A DNA stretch of 64,000 bases from Ktedonobacter racemifer DSM 44963 (GTDB lineage Bacteria; Chloroflexota; Ktedonobacteria; Ktedonobacterales; Ktedonobacteraceae), in assembly GCF_000178855.1 (NCBI RefSeq), contig NZ_ADVG01000004.1:620001-684000 (forward strand), read 5' to 3'. Made by a program: the position numbers and the translations under genes. Within the stretch, counting starts at the first letter, position 1, and the number at the start of each line of letters is the position of its first letter. Shown piece after piece: positions 26,644 through 35,595 of the stretch. The notes beneath the pieces are model-generated. The model was given only the letters and a program-made list of their open reading frames with translations, ran no database searches and was not told the origin of the DNA.

Positions 26644-27080
26644 AGCCAGAACATCAACAGCAGCCAGGTCCAGACCGCTCTGAGAGCGATGAGGGTCCAG
26701 CTGAACACTTGGGGCATCAACTTGGTTACGCCTTTGGCCGTTTCAATCATGCTATGCATCACCTGGGAAGCAGGCAGCATCCAGAAAGAGCGCAACATAC
26801 CCCGGAAAATATGGAGCAGTCTCAACAGGCCGCGGCTAGTAGCAGCAACCCTCATATGAGTAGAGCCGAGGAGATAGTGGATGATGTAGGGCATCGCCTG
26901 AATACGACCCTCTCGCGTACCAGTGCGCAATTCCAGAAAGTGGGCTCGCGCATGCGTGAAGAGGCAGAGGACATCCTGGCAGAGGCCCACCACATCCGTA
27001 CTACTCCACATACAGAAGAGGCACCGCAAGCTTCAGCCCTACCTAAACACAAACATCATAAGGCACGTGAGAGCAGGTAG
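26640..27080 (+). CDS. His-rich hydrophilic protein next to P-type ATPase
   Basis: 146 residues, no signal peptide or membrane helix. Sixteen His residues are spread through the chain, with clusters NHAMHHLG and KHKHHK. The centre (about 78-120, SRAEEIVDDVGHRLNTTLSR) is predicted helical and amphipathic, and the ends look disordered. It overlaps the preceding gene by ATGA and lies 93 bases before the ATPase start. The His content and position suggest metal binding or delivery for the pump, which is inference only. No known family was recognised. Confidence 0.65.
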   Translation: MKPEHQQQPGPDRSESDEGPAEHLGHQLGYAFGRFNHAMHHLGSRQHPERAQHTPENMEQSQQAAASSSNPHMSRAEEIVDDVGHRLNTTLSRTSAQFQKVGSRMREEAEDILAEAHHIRTTPHTEEAPQASALPKHKHHKARESR

Positions 27081-27173
27081 TTATGACACCGGGAGTGTGA
27101 TGGATATGTGTCCATTACACTCTCCGGACGGACCGGTGCCTATCGCTTCAGGGAGCAACCGGGAAGAAATACT

Positions 27174-30100
27174 ATGAGCATAGCCACTGCTGAAGAGCTA
27201 CACATTGTCCACGCCCTACCTGGACGCATACGCCTTAACATCCCCTGGTGGAATGGGGGCAATTGTTTTGCGTTAGAAGAGCGGATACGCCAGTTACCCG
27301 GCATCCAGAAAGTACAGGCAAACGAGCTCACTCACAATGTGCTCATAGGTTATGATTCTCAAAAAACCGATCAGCAAGCTATTCTCTCCACATTAGAGAC
27401 GCTTGACCCCTCCTCTCTTGAGACAAAACAGGGGCAAAAAACTACTCACACTTCTTCCCCTATCCATCAGGAGAAAAATGCCAACCTGGTGCGAGCCTCT
27501 ATTCCTGTACGTGGCCTGGAACGCGATCCAGCCGTAGCCCAACGGGTGGTCGCGGCCCTTGAGAAACGCCAGAATGTCCATGCCCATATACGCTGGTCCA
27601 CCGGGCATGTACTTGTCGAGTTTGCAGAGCACGAGCAAGAGCTGGATGATCTTGTCTCTATGGTGGCTGGAGTCGACCTTCCTGACCTGCCAGGGGAGGA
27701 CCAGCCAACCCACCCCCTCGATCCAAGGCCACTCGTGCAAAGTAGCATACGCACCCTGGGAGCTACATTGGGCCTGGGTTTTCTTTCTATACGCCGCCTC
27801 CTTGGTATGACCGATCCACTCCCTGGCGCGACAGAGGCTATTCAAATCGCGAGCATCATTGCCATCCTTCAGGGCATTCCTCCACTTCGACATGGGCTGC
27901 GCCAACTGGTGGGGAAAGCCGCAAGCGATCTGCTATTTAATGTGCCAGGAATTATTACGCTCACACTGGGTGGTAGCGTGCTGGGCCTGCTCACCATCGG
28001 CAGCGAATCACTCCGCCTGCTGACCGAGGTGCGAGCACGCCGCGCCTCCTGGCAGCGTTACGAGGAACAGGAAGCCAATGAGCCTCATCTGCGCCCCGGA
28101 ACTGTTCTACACCTGGAAAGTGGGAGGAAAGTTCCTATGGGCGTCCGCGTCCTGGAGGGCGCTGGCACCGGCATCACCCGCGAAGGAGTACCTGTAGCGG
28201 TTACGCCGGGCCTGGAGCTTTCCGCTGGCTACCAGCTCTACGGTGGCCCCTTTACCGTTCAATTACAAGCACAACCCTCTTTCACGGGTTTCACTACCAC
28301 ACCGCGACCAGCTCCGGTTGCGCCCACCCTCTATGATCGCTATATCCAGTTCCTCAGTCCACTCTCGCTGCTCTATGCCGCTGGCACCGCCCTGTTAACA
28401 CGCTCATTCACCCAGACGCTCGCCTCGCTGGTCCTTGTGAATCCCCGACCAGCCATGATCGGCGCCGAAAGCTCGGATCTGGGAGCTTCGATGTACGCAC
28501 TCAAGGCAGGTGCAATCGTCGTCGGCACACGTAAGGATCGTGTGATTCGCCAACCCCAGGTCGTACTTCTCGATGGTGCACGACTCCTCCTGGAGGGGCT
28601 GGAAATGGTCGATGCCCTCTCGTTATCCCCACAGATAGAGACAAACGAACTGCTAGAACTGGCCACAAATATTTCGACGGCCGCTGGTTCTCCCTGGGGA
28701 CCCATCTTCAAGACACATGGTCCTCTCCATATTTCGCTGGCTCATTTTGACGGCAAAAGCATCCGTGCCATCACAGAGGAGGGGCATTATATCCTCGGCC
28801 CCCTGGAAGACGCTGGCTCGTCTCTCTCGCCATCCTTTCTCCAACGCCATCGCGACTGCCTGCTCCTTTCACTACGTCGCGCCAACTCGCGACAGGCCTC
28901 TGAAGAGACGCTTGGCGTGCTGGCGATACGCCCCCACCTCGCTCCTGATGTCCCCCGCCTGGTACAAACATGTAAAGGCCTGGGCATAGAGTTACACATT
29001 CTTACCAGCGAAAACCAGGAGGCGACCCAGGCCCTGGCGCGGCGAGCTGGAATCTCGCTACTACAAAGCGACGATGCGTCTACTCTCATCCAGGAGAAAC
29101 AAAAGTTGGGGAAGCGCGTCGCTTATGTTTCAGATCACGCGGGCGCGGCGGCGGCTTTCGCTGTCTGTGACCTGGCCATTGGCCTGCTCAATAGCGAGAA
29201 ATGTCTGCCGGCGCGGGCGGATCTCCTCGCGCCTGACCTCTTTGCATTGACGGCTATTATCATCGCAGGTAAGAAGCGCGAGAGCGCTACGCGTGATTCA
29301 ATTCTGCTCTCGCTTCTTTCGAATATCGCGGGCCTGGTCTGGGGTTGGCGTGGTACACCCGGAATAGCTCTGGCCGCACGCGTCGTCTACCTGGCTACTC
29401 TGGGCGCTCTAGCCGATAGCTGGCTACACCTGCGTGGTCAGAGGCGCCCTGCCTCCTCACTCTCCCAGCTGGCTGATCCCCATCCCGAGCGCTGGGGCCA
29501 GATGAGCAGCGAGCGCGTATTGCAGAACTTGCATAGCCGTATCACGGGACTTTCAAGCCAGGAGTCAAGACAACGCCTACATCACGCACTGCCTCACGCG
29601 CAACGGAATCGTATGCTCCTGGCTTTGCTGGAACAACTACGCTCCCCGCTCAATACTATTCTCGCGGGTGGCGCTGTACTCTCGCTCCTCTTTGGTGCCA
29701 GTGCCGACGTCGGCATTATCGCTACAACCATTCTTATCAACATGGCTGTAAGCGCCTGGCAGGAGCAGAAGGCCAATAAAATAGCCAGGACGTTGCAACG
29801 CCTGGGCAGCACCACCGCTCATGTCCTACGCGATAACCACATCACTTGTGTCTCTGCCAACGATGTCGTACCCGGAGATATTCTCTTCCTTTCACCAGGA
29901 GAGCGTGTCGCGGCGGATGCTCGCCTGATCGAGGCCCAGGGGCTGGAGGTTGACGAAGCCTCTCTTACAGGCGAGTCGCTTCCCGTTGCAAAAGACCCGT
30001 CCGAGGGAAGCGATAACACGCATATCGTGCTGGCGGGTAGCGACGTGACGACAGGCAGGGGCAAAGCCGTCGTGGTCGCGGTCGGCAACCAGACACGCAT

Positions 30101-32042
30101 TGGAGCTACCACTGCCGCTCTGGAGACCGCCGAGACCGAGCAGAGTCCGCTCGGCTCCAGGCTAGCGCGTATGCTGCGCGTCCTGCTCCCCGTTTCTCTC
30201 CTGGGTGGTGGCGTTGTCATTGTCACCGGCCTCCTTCAGGGACGCGCGCTGGATACTCTGCTAGCAACAGGGGCATCGATTGCCCTGGCCAGCGTTCCCG
30301 AAGGGCTACCACTGTTAACGAAGGTTGGCGAGGCAGGGGTGGCGCGCCGCCTGGCAACTCATAACGCTCTTGTACGCCGTCTCTCGGCGGTTGAGGCGCT
30401 AGGTCGCGTCGATGTGGCCTGCACAGATAAGACTGGAACCTTGACCCGAGGCCATCTGGAGCTAAGCCTCGTCGCCGACGCCGAAAGAGAGGCGCGCCTT
30501 CCAGCTCGACTTACCAAATCCCTACACCATGTGCTCATAACGGCAGCCCTGGCCAGTCCGCATCCAAACGCGCCCGAGGCCAGTGCACATCCAACTGATG
30601 ATGCAATTATCCAGGGCGCAATCCACCTGGGCCTGGCTGAAGAGATCTGCGTCCCCCATGAGGACGAGGTTGCCTTTGATCCCATGCGCGCTTTTCACGC
30701 GACCCTGGCCTCTCACAAGCTAAATCTCAAAGGAGCGCCCGAGGTGCTTCTCGCTCGCTGTAACCGGCTCTATCTGAAGGGGAAGAAGCGCGCTTTGGAT
30801 GAGGCCCACGGCGGTGCTCTTTTGAACAGAGCGCAAGAGCTGGCCCGGCGTGGCCTGCGCATCCTCATGGTTGCCGAGGGAGCAGCAACAACAAATATTG
30901 ATGACCCACAGGATCTCACCTTCCTGGGCTTTATTGCCATCAGCGATCCTCTGCGCTCAACCGTACGGACCGCTGTCGAACGCTGCCAGGAGGCAGGAAT
31001 ACGTGTCATGATGATCACAGGCGACCATCCAGAGACCGCTCGCGCCATCGCCAGCGAGGCAGGCCTCCTGGACGGCCAGGAACTCCTGATGGGAGCAGAC
31101 ATCACCAACCTGGACGAGGAAGAGCTGGCGACACGCCTCGAACATACCTCCATCATCGCCAGGGCCACCCCTTTACACAAACTACGCATTGTCGAATGCT
31201 TACGCTCCAGGGGCCATACCGTGGCTATGACCGGTGATGGTGTAAATGATGCCCCGGCTCTGCGCTTCGCCGATATTGGTATCGCTATGGGACATACAGG
31301 AACCGAGGTCGCGCGCCAGACAGCCGATGTCGTCATTATGAACGATGAAATCTCTACGCTCGTCGAATGTTTAATCGAGGGACGCAGCTTCTGGCGCAAT
31401 ATCCGGCGTTCACTTGGTCTCTTGCTAGGTGGAAATCTGGGCGAGCTGGCGCTGATAGTAGGTGTCAGCTTACTTGGGTTAGAGCTACCACTCACGCCCC
31501 GCCAGATTCTCGCCATGAACGCCATTACAGATATCCTGCCCGCGCTGGCCGTCACGCTCCAAAAGCCAGAGCATCGCCACCTGGCTACGCTCAAACGCGA
31601 GGGCACCTCCGCCCTTGATCGGCCCCTGCGCGACGATATTCTGCGGCGCGCGCTTATCAGCGCCTTGCCCGCGCTGGGCGCGTATCTCTTAACGCTTCCC
31701 CTAGGTCTTGCCCAGGCTCGCACCATTGCCTTCGCCAGTATCGTCGCGACCCAGCTTGCCCAGACCCTCGACATTGGACGCTCCGAAGGCACTCTGACAC
31801 GTCCTGTCCTGGCCGCTGTCGCCAGCTCAAGCGCCGTGCTTATCGCTGCTATGACGCTTCCCTTACTGCGTGACCTACTTCAGTTTGTCACGCCCACTCC
31901 CATCGGCTGGGCTATCCTGGGTGCCAGCGCGCTCCTCGCCTTCGCGCTAAATCGCCTCTTTGAGCTTCTGCGCAACGGCCAGGCGAAGCTTCCCGCCGGC
32001 ATACCACATATCGACACGCAGCAAAACGTGGTGCTGGCCTGA
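27174..32042 (+). CDS. Giant CtpI-like P-type ATPase (pseudo-ATPase plus active ATPase)
   Basis: About 1622 residues from ATG 27174 (GGGAAG upstream). Two HMA-like domains without CxxC lie at about 1-150. Next comes a P1B-like half (about 185-760) whose phosphorylation motif reads DGARLLL (Asp467) instead of DKTGTLT, and whose TGD and GDGxND loops read TSEN and SDHAGA, so it cannot hydrolyse ATP. The second half (about 780-1610) is complete: TGES at 932, PEGLP, DKTGTLT with Asp1085, and GDGVNDAP at about 1354. It resembles P2-type (Ca-like) pumps. Size and layout fit mycobacterial CtpI. It should move a cation across the membrane; the ion is unknown. Two small proteins precede it in the operon. 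Confidence 0.9.
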   Translation: MSIATAEELHIVHALPGRIRLNIPWWNGGNCFALEERIRQLPGIQKVQANELTHNVLIGYDSQKTDQQAILSTLETLDPSSLETKQGQKTTHTSSPIHQEKNANLVRASIPVRGLERDPAVAQRVVAALEKRQNVHAHIRWSTGHVLVEFAEHEQELDDLVSMVAGVDLPDLPGEDQPTHPLDPRPLVQSSIRTLGATLGLGFLSIRRLLGMTDPLPGATEAIQIASIIAILQGIPPLRHGLRQLVGKAASDLLFNVPGIITLTLGGSVLGLLTIGSESLRLLTEVRARRASWQRYEEQEANEPHLRPGTVLHLESGRKVPMGVRVLEGAGTGITREGVPVAVTPGLELSAGYQLYGGPFTVQLQAQPSFTGFTTTPRPAPVAPTLYDRYIQFLSPLSLLYAAGTALLTRSFTQTLASLVLVNPRPAMIGAESSDLGASMYALKAGAIVVGTRKDRVIRQPQVVLLDGARLLLEGLEMVDALSLSPQIETNELLELATNISTAAGSPWGPIFKTHGPLHISLAHFDGKSIRAITEEGHYILGPLEDAGSSLSPSFLQRHRDCLLLSLRRANSRQASEETLGVLAIRPHLAPDVPRLVQTCKGLGIELHILTSENQEATQALARRAGISLLQSDDASTLIQEKQKLGKRVAYVSDHAGAAAAFAVCDLAIGLLNSEKCLPARADLLAPDLFALTAIIIAGKKRESATRDSILLSLLSNIAGLVWGWRGTPGIALAARVVYLATLGALADSWLHLRGQRRPASSLSQLADPHPERWGQMSSERVLQNLHSRITGLSSQESRQRLHHALPHAQRNRMLLALLEQLRSPLNTILAGGAVLSLLFGASADVGIIATTILINMAVSAWQEQKANKIARTLQRLGSTTAHVLRDNHITCVSANDVVPGDILFLSPGERVAADARLIEAQGLEVDEASLTGESLPVAKDPSEGSDNTHIVLAGSDVTTGRGKAVVVAVGNQTRIGATTAALETAETEQSPLGSRLARMLRVLLPVSLLGGGVVIVTGLLQGRALDTLLATGASIALASVPEGLPLLTKVGEAGVARRLATHNALVRRLSAVEALGRVDVACTDKTGTLTRGHLELSLVADAEREARLPARLTKSLHHVLITAALASPHPNAPEASAHPTDDAIIQGAIHLGLAEEICVPHEDEVAFDPMRAFHATLASHKLNLKGAPEVLLARCNRLYLKGKKRALDEAHGGALLNRAQELARRGLRILMVAEGAATTNIDDPQDLTFLGFIAISDPLRSTVRTAVERCQEAGIRVMMITGDHPETARAIASEAGLLDGQELLMGADITNLDEEELATRLEHTSIIARATPLHKLRIVECLRSRGHTVAMTGDGVNDAPALRFADIGIAMGHTGTEVARQTADVVIMNDEISTLVECLIEGRSFWRNIRRSLGLLLGGNLGELALIVGVSLLGLELPLTPRQILAMNAITDILPALAVTLQKPEHRHLATLKREGTSALDRPLRDDILRRALISALPALGAYLLTLPLGLAQARTIAFASIVATQLAQTLDIGRSEGTLTRPVLAAVASSSAVLIAAMTLPLLRDLLQFVTPTPIGWAILGASALLAFALNRLFELLRNGQAKLPAGIPHIDTQQNVVLA

Positions 32043-32233
32043 AAAAACGCTATACTGGTACTAATCACTAATCGCCAGATACCTCATGTAATTTTGAGAC
32101 CGTAGCAAGGTACGTCATAAATCGCCAAACATCCGTTTATTTTTCCATAAGCTCCTTTGAGAGAGGCAGACCTGCCAGCCCGCCACCTCTCAATATGTTC
32201 ACCATATCCATCTTATTTCGTAGGAGGTTCTTT

Positions 32234-33190
32234 ATGCAGACGCGCCACAAGTCGCGCTTCTCTCTCTATCGTGCTCTTAGCTCACCCCTCTGGCGCTATA
32301 CGGCTGTATTTCTACTGTTGCTGCTTAGCATCGCCACCGGCTTCCTCATCTACTCAAGCGCGCACGCGCAACACACTACACAACCTATCTCTCGCCGTGT
32401 AGTACACCAGCGCTCTGGAGCCAATCTCCCCACACCTGATCACGTCGTGGTCGTTGTTGAGGAGAACCATAGCTACTCTCAGATCATTGGTAATGAGGAC
32501 GCGCCTTATATCAATGCCCTGGCCGCGCGTGGCGCCTCCCTCACCAATATGCATGGCATCACCCATCCCAGCCAGCCTAATTACCTGGCGCTCTTCGCAG
32601 GCTCTACCTTCAATCTCTCCAGCGATGACTGCCCTCAGAGCTTCCAGAGCGCGAACCTGGGCCAGGAACTACTACAGGCGGGATACAGCTTCAGCGGCTA
32701 CTCCGAAGATATGCCCCATACTGGCTTTAGCGATTGCTACGCTCCCTGGTGGTTCTTCCAGATGTACGCACGCAAGCATAATCCCTGGAGCGACTTCAGC
32801 AATATGCCTGCCAGCACCAACCAGCCTTTCTCCAGCTTTCCCAGCGATTACAATTCGCTGCCAACCGTCTCCTTCGTGGTCCCCAATCAGAACAACGATA
32901 TGCATTCCGCTTCAGTCGAGCAGGCCGACAACTGGCTGAAGCAGCACCTCGATAGCTATGTCCAGTGGGCGCAAAAGCATAACAGTCTGCTGATCGTTAC
33001 CTGGGATGAGGATAATGATACCTCGGTCAATCAGATTCCAACCCTCTTCGTTGGCCCCATGGTCAAGGCTGGACACTATGGCGAGAATCTCAACCACTAT
33101 AATACCCTGCGCACGCTCGAAGATATGTATGGCCTGCCCTATGCCAACAATAGCGCGCACGCCCAATCCATCAGCGATACCTGGCGCTAG
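32234..33190 (+). CDS. Exported phosphoesterase (acid phosphatase/phospholipase C family)
   Basis: About 318 residues from ATG 32234 with a perfect AGGAGG at 32221-32226. An N-terminal signal peptide or anchor (about 15-40) precedes a PF04185-type catalytic domain. It begins VVVVVEENHSYSQIIGN (metal-binding Glu-Asn) and includes HPSQPNYLALFAG (Ser/Thr and Asn near the nucleophile site) and C-terminal VTWDEDND with the metal Asp/Glu cluster, then GHYGENLNHYNTLRTLEDMYGL. It should hydrolyse phosphate esters outside the cell. It is shorter than phospholipases C and closer to the acid phosphatase branch. It is a single-gene unit ended by a long hairpin. Confidence 0.9.
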   Translation: MQTRHKSRFSLYRALSSPLWRYTAVFLLLLLSIATGFLIYSSAHAQHTTQPISRRVVHQRSGANLPTPDHVVVVVEENHSYSQIIGNEDAPYINALAARGASLTNMHGITHPSQPNYLALFAGSTFNLSSDDCPQSFQSANLGQELLQAGYSFSGYSEDMPHTGFSDCYAPWWFFQMYARKHNPWSDFSNMPASTNQPFSSFPSDYNSLPTVSFVVPNQNNDMHSASVEQADNWLKQHLDSYVQWAQKHNSLLIVTWDEDNDTSVNQIPTLFVGPMVKAGHYGENLNHYNTLRTLEDMYGLPYANNSAHAQSISDTWR

Positions 33191-33254
33191 TCTTGTGTGA
33201 GATACAAAAAAGCACCAGTCTGCCATTATGGCGTAAATCAGAAAACTGTCAATT

Positions 33255-33307
33255 AATACATACAATGAGGTGGCCAGGCAATGCCTGGCCGCCTCATTGT
33301 ATGTATT
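33255..33307. terminator. Long hairpin between convergent phosphoesterase and binding-protein genes
   Basis: 26-bp arms (33255-33280 and 33282-33307) match with one mismatch around a single central base. It lies 64 bases past the phosphoesterase stop and 16 bases before the end of the minus-strand binding-protein gene, so it can serve both. Confidence 0.8.
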
Positions 33308-33323
33308 ATAATTCTACGCGCGC

Positions 33324-35075
33324 TTACTCGTATTTGCTGGTACTCGCACAGGTCGAGTCGCCTGTCTTGTAGATGTTGGCCCAGTCAGCCGGGGGGGTGA
33401 TCTGCTGCGCGTTATCTACAACGCCATGGACACACGACTTGAGCGCGTAGGTCGCGGTGCGCTGGTCGATGGGCACCCAGGCGGCATCGTCAATCATCTG
33501 CTGCTCGACTTTGTTATACTGCGAGATGCGCTCAGCAGTATTCTGGTTGGCGTCAGCTTTCAGCATAAGATCCTGGATCTGCTGCTGTACGCTGACATCC
33601 TTCGACTTTCCCATACCGTAGTTAGTCTCGTTGTAGCTTGACCCCTTACCAAAGAGGAGCGTGGTCCAGTCCTCGGGATCGGGATAGTCCGCGATCCAGT
33701 CGATGACCCACATCTGCAAGGACTTGACATTACCCGTCGAGTTCGCGGTATCGTCCAACAGTTTGTTCCAATCCTCGTCGTTAATGATCACATTCACGCC
33801 GAGATTATCTTTCCACTGCTGCTGCAAGAACTGGTACTCGTTCTTGGTCGCCTGGTCGCCACGGGTAGCTACGGTGAGGGTGATCTGGGGGAAGTTCGCG
33901 CGGGTATAGCCCTCTTCCTGCATACCCTCCTGCAACAATTTCTTCGCCTGGGTCACATCACCCTTGGTCTCCTTAACGCCTGCAGGCCCCACCAGGTTCG
34001 CATTGTAACCAGGCATGCCGCTGGGGATGATATGGTTGGAGGCTATACGTGCGCCCTTCCAGATGCGCTGAGCGATCAGGTCTTTATCAATCGAGAGCGC
34101 GAATGCCTGGCGAATCTTAATGTTGTTGAAGGGCTTCACCAGGTAGTTCATGGTAAAGTAGTCGATGGTCAGCTCAGGAACCTGGCGAAACTGATTGTTG
34201 GCGAAGCCACGCGCCTCATCCAGGTTGCTGGTCGGTACGGTCGCGTAGTCGACCTGGTTGGCCTTGTAGGCCTTGTAGGTCGTCTGGGGATCTTTGTAGA
34301 AGGGGAAGACCAGTTTCTTCAACTGTGGCTTGGCACCCCAATAGTCCGCATTGGGTACGAAGCTAATATACTGGCCCGAGAGACGCTGGTCCAGCTTGAA
34401 GGGACCGGAGCATCCACCCTCGCTCAGGTGCTTGAAATAGTCGGTGTCGCCATACTTCTGCACCATGCTCTTCTCTACCACATAGGAGGTAGGATAGGTC
34501 AGCGCGTCCAGGAAATACTGCGCCTTCTGCGTGGTCACAATCTTGACCGTCGTGGCATCTGGCGCGAAGAGGCTGTCATTGATCAAGGTTGGAACCTTGC
34601 CCGTGTTACGCTTATCCGAATCTTTGATCAGCGCCAGGTAGGCAGGGGCAACCGTTGATTTGAGTTCTGGCTTGAGCGCACGATCAATACTAAAGACCAC
34701 ATCGTCTGAGGTCAGAGGCTTACCATCACTGAACTTCAGACCGGGGCGCAGCTTAAAGGTCCAGGTCAGGCCATCGGCAGAGGTAGTCCAGGACTGCGCC
34801 AGCTCTCCATACACCTCAAGCTTATCATTGAGCTGTACCAGGCCTGTAAACATCGTTTCGAGTGAATTGACCGAGGCCGAGTCGGTAGATAGGGCGGGAT
34901 CAAGTGTTGCCACATCAGAGATACCACTGAGGGGCTGCACATAAATTTGCTTGTTATCAGGCAATTTACTACCTGTGCTACTTCCTGAATTGCTGCCACA
35001 TGCCGAAATCAGCATGGAAAGCAGACAGAGAAGAGCAGGCAGGAAGGTTATGGCAATGCGTTTGCCACGTTTCAT
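33324..35075 (-). CDS. Peptide-type ABC substrate-binding lipoprotein
   Basis: 583 residues, typical of SBP family 5 (OppA/DppA). The signal peptide ends in a lipobox (LISACGSN, Cys about 26). The family opening follows (SGISDVATLDPALSTDSASV; WTTSADGLTWTFKLRPGLKFSDGKPLTSDDVVFSI). C-terminal DWIADYPDPEDW is also characteristic. It should bind peptides or another solute outside the membrane. No permease or ATPase genes are adjacent, so it is an orphan component. AAGGAG is 7 bases before ATG 35075. Copy A of a structured dispersed repeat lies 18 bases upstream of the start. Confidence 0.93.
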   Translation of the reverse strand: MKRGKRIAITFLPALLCLLSMLISACGSNSGSSTGSKLPDNKQIYVQPLSGISDVATLDPALSTDSASVNSLETMFTGLVQLNDKLEVYGELAQSWTTSADGLTWTFKLRPGLKFSDGKPLTSDDVVFSIDRALKPELKSTVAPAYLALIKDSDKRNTGKVPTLINDSLFAPDATTVKIVTTQKAQYFLDALTYPTSYVVEKSMVQKYGDTDYFKHLSEGGCSGPFKLDQRLSGQYISFVPNADYWGAKPQLKKLVFPFYKDPQTTYKAYKANQVDYATVPTSNLDEARGFANNQFRQVPELTIDYFTMNYLVKPFNNIKIRQAFALSIDKDLIAQRIWKGARIASNHIIPSGMPGYNANLVGPAGVKETKGDVTQAKKLLQEGMQEEGYTRANFPQITLTVATRGDQATKNEYQFLQQQWKDNLGVNVIINDEDWNKLLDDTANSTGNVKSLQMWVIDWIADYPDPEDWTTLLFGKGSSYNETNYGMGKSKDVSVQQQIQDLMLKADANQNTAERISQYNKVEQQMIDDAAWVPIDQRTATYALKSCVHGVVDNAQQITPPADWANIYKTGDSTCASTSKYE

Positions 35076-35092
35076 GCAAATACTCCTTACTT

Positions 35093-35154
35093 CCTATCGA
35101 AAACCTGAGCTCGAAGCACTAGCCACGAGAGTGGCGTTGGTTTTCGTATAAGAA
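35093..35154 (-). repeat. Structured dispersed repeat, copy A
   Basis: Outer stem CGAAAACC (35098-35105) with GGTTTTCG (35139-35146); inner stem GCCAC (35122-35126), loop GAGA, GTGGC (35131-35135). It is the shortest of three copies and lacks the CCCCCGAATGGGGG hairpin. It lies 18 bases upstream of the peptide-binding-protein start codon, probably inside its leader. Related copies are at 41112 and 49306. Confidence 0.8.
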
Positions 35155-35487
35155 TTTACTCTAGACTTGAACAGCGGGGTGTTCCAATACAATGTAGGCT
35201 CGAAAAATGCTTGAGGATAGCGGTCATTCGTGTTAAGGTCTTTTCCTCTTGCTTAAAAACAACAAGGGTGAAACCAAGTATGCTTCAGCAATCGCCCGGC
35301 AGGCTAAATGTTTAGCCCTTTCATGAGGTGATAATTCTACCTTATGTGTATACTACGTATGCATATCTTAATAATCTCACACAATCTCGCGCAATTTCCA
35401 AAAAGATTTATTTTGCTAGCACCATGTCTATCAAAAAATAAAACATGAGTCGCTATAATAGTCTCACATTCACAAATTAAGAAGCAA
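35155..35487. other. Intergenic region, AT-rich, no gene seen
   Basis: The stretch upstream of the peptide-binding lipoprotein gene presumably holds its promoter, but no clear -35/-10 pair with good spacing was found. No reading frame or RNA gene is supported. Confidence 0.45.
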
Positions 35488-35542
35488 TAAAACCGGGGTG
35501 AGTAAAAACATATAGATTATGTTCTCACTCACCCCGGTTTTA
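35488..35542 (-). terminator. Hairpin terminator after the large repeat protein gene
   Basis: Perfect 16-bp arms (35488-35503 and 35527-35542) around a 23-base loop that itself contains an AACATA/TATGTT stem. It lies 54 bases beyond the minus-strand gene end at 35596. On the minus strand it begins with TAAAACCGGGG and ends near an A/T run. Confidence 0.7.
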
Positions 35543-35595
35543 TCTGTACTGATTAATTGTATAGACCGTGTATGGCCGAGCAGCCCTTGTAGAGG

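Noticed and set aside
30770..31792. Long minus-strand frame of 340 codons
   Set aside because: It is antisense to the catalytic half of the P-type ATPase; its Ser/Arg-rich composition is what a mirror frame of GC-rich coding sequence gives.
34032..34658. Plus-strand frame of 208 codons
   Set aside because: Antisense to the peptide-binding lipoprotein, whose signal peptide and family motifs are clear.
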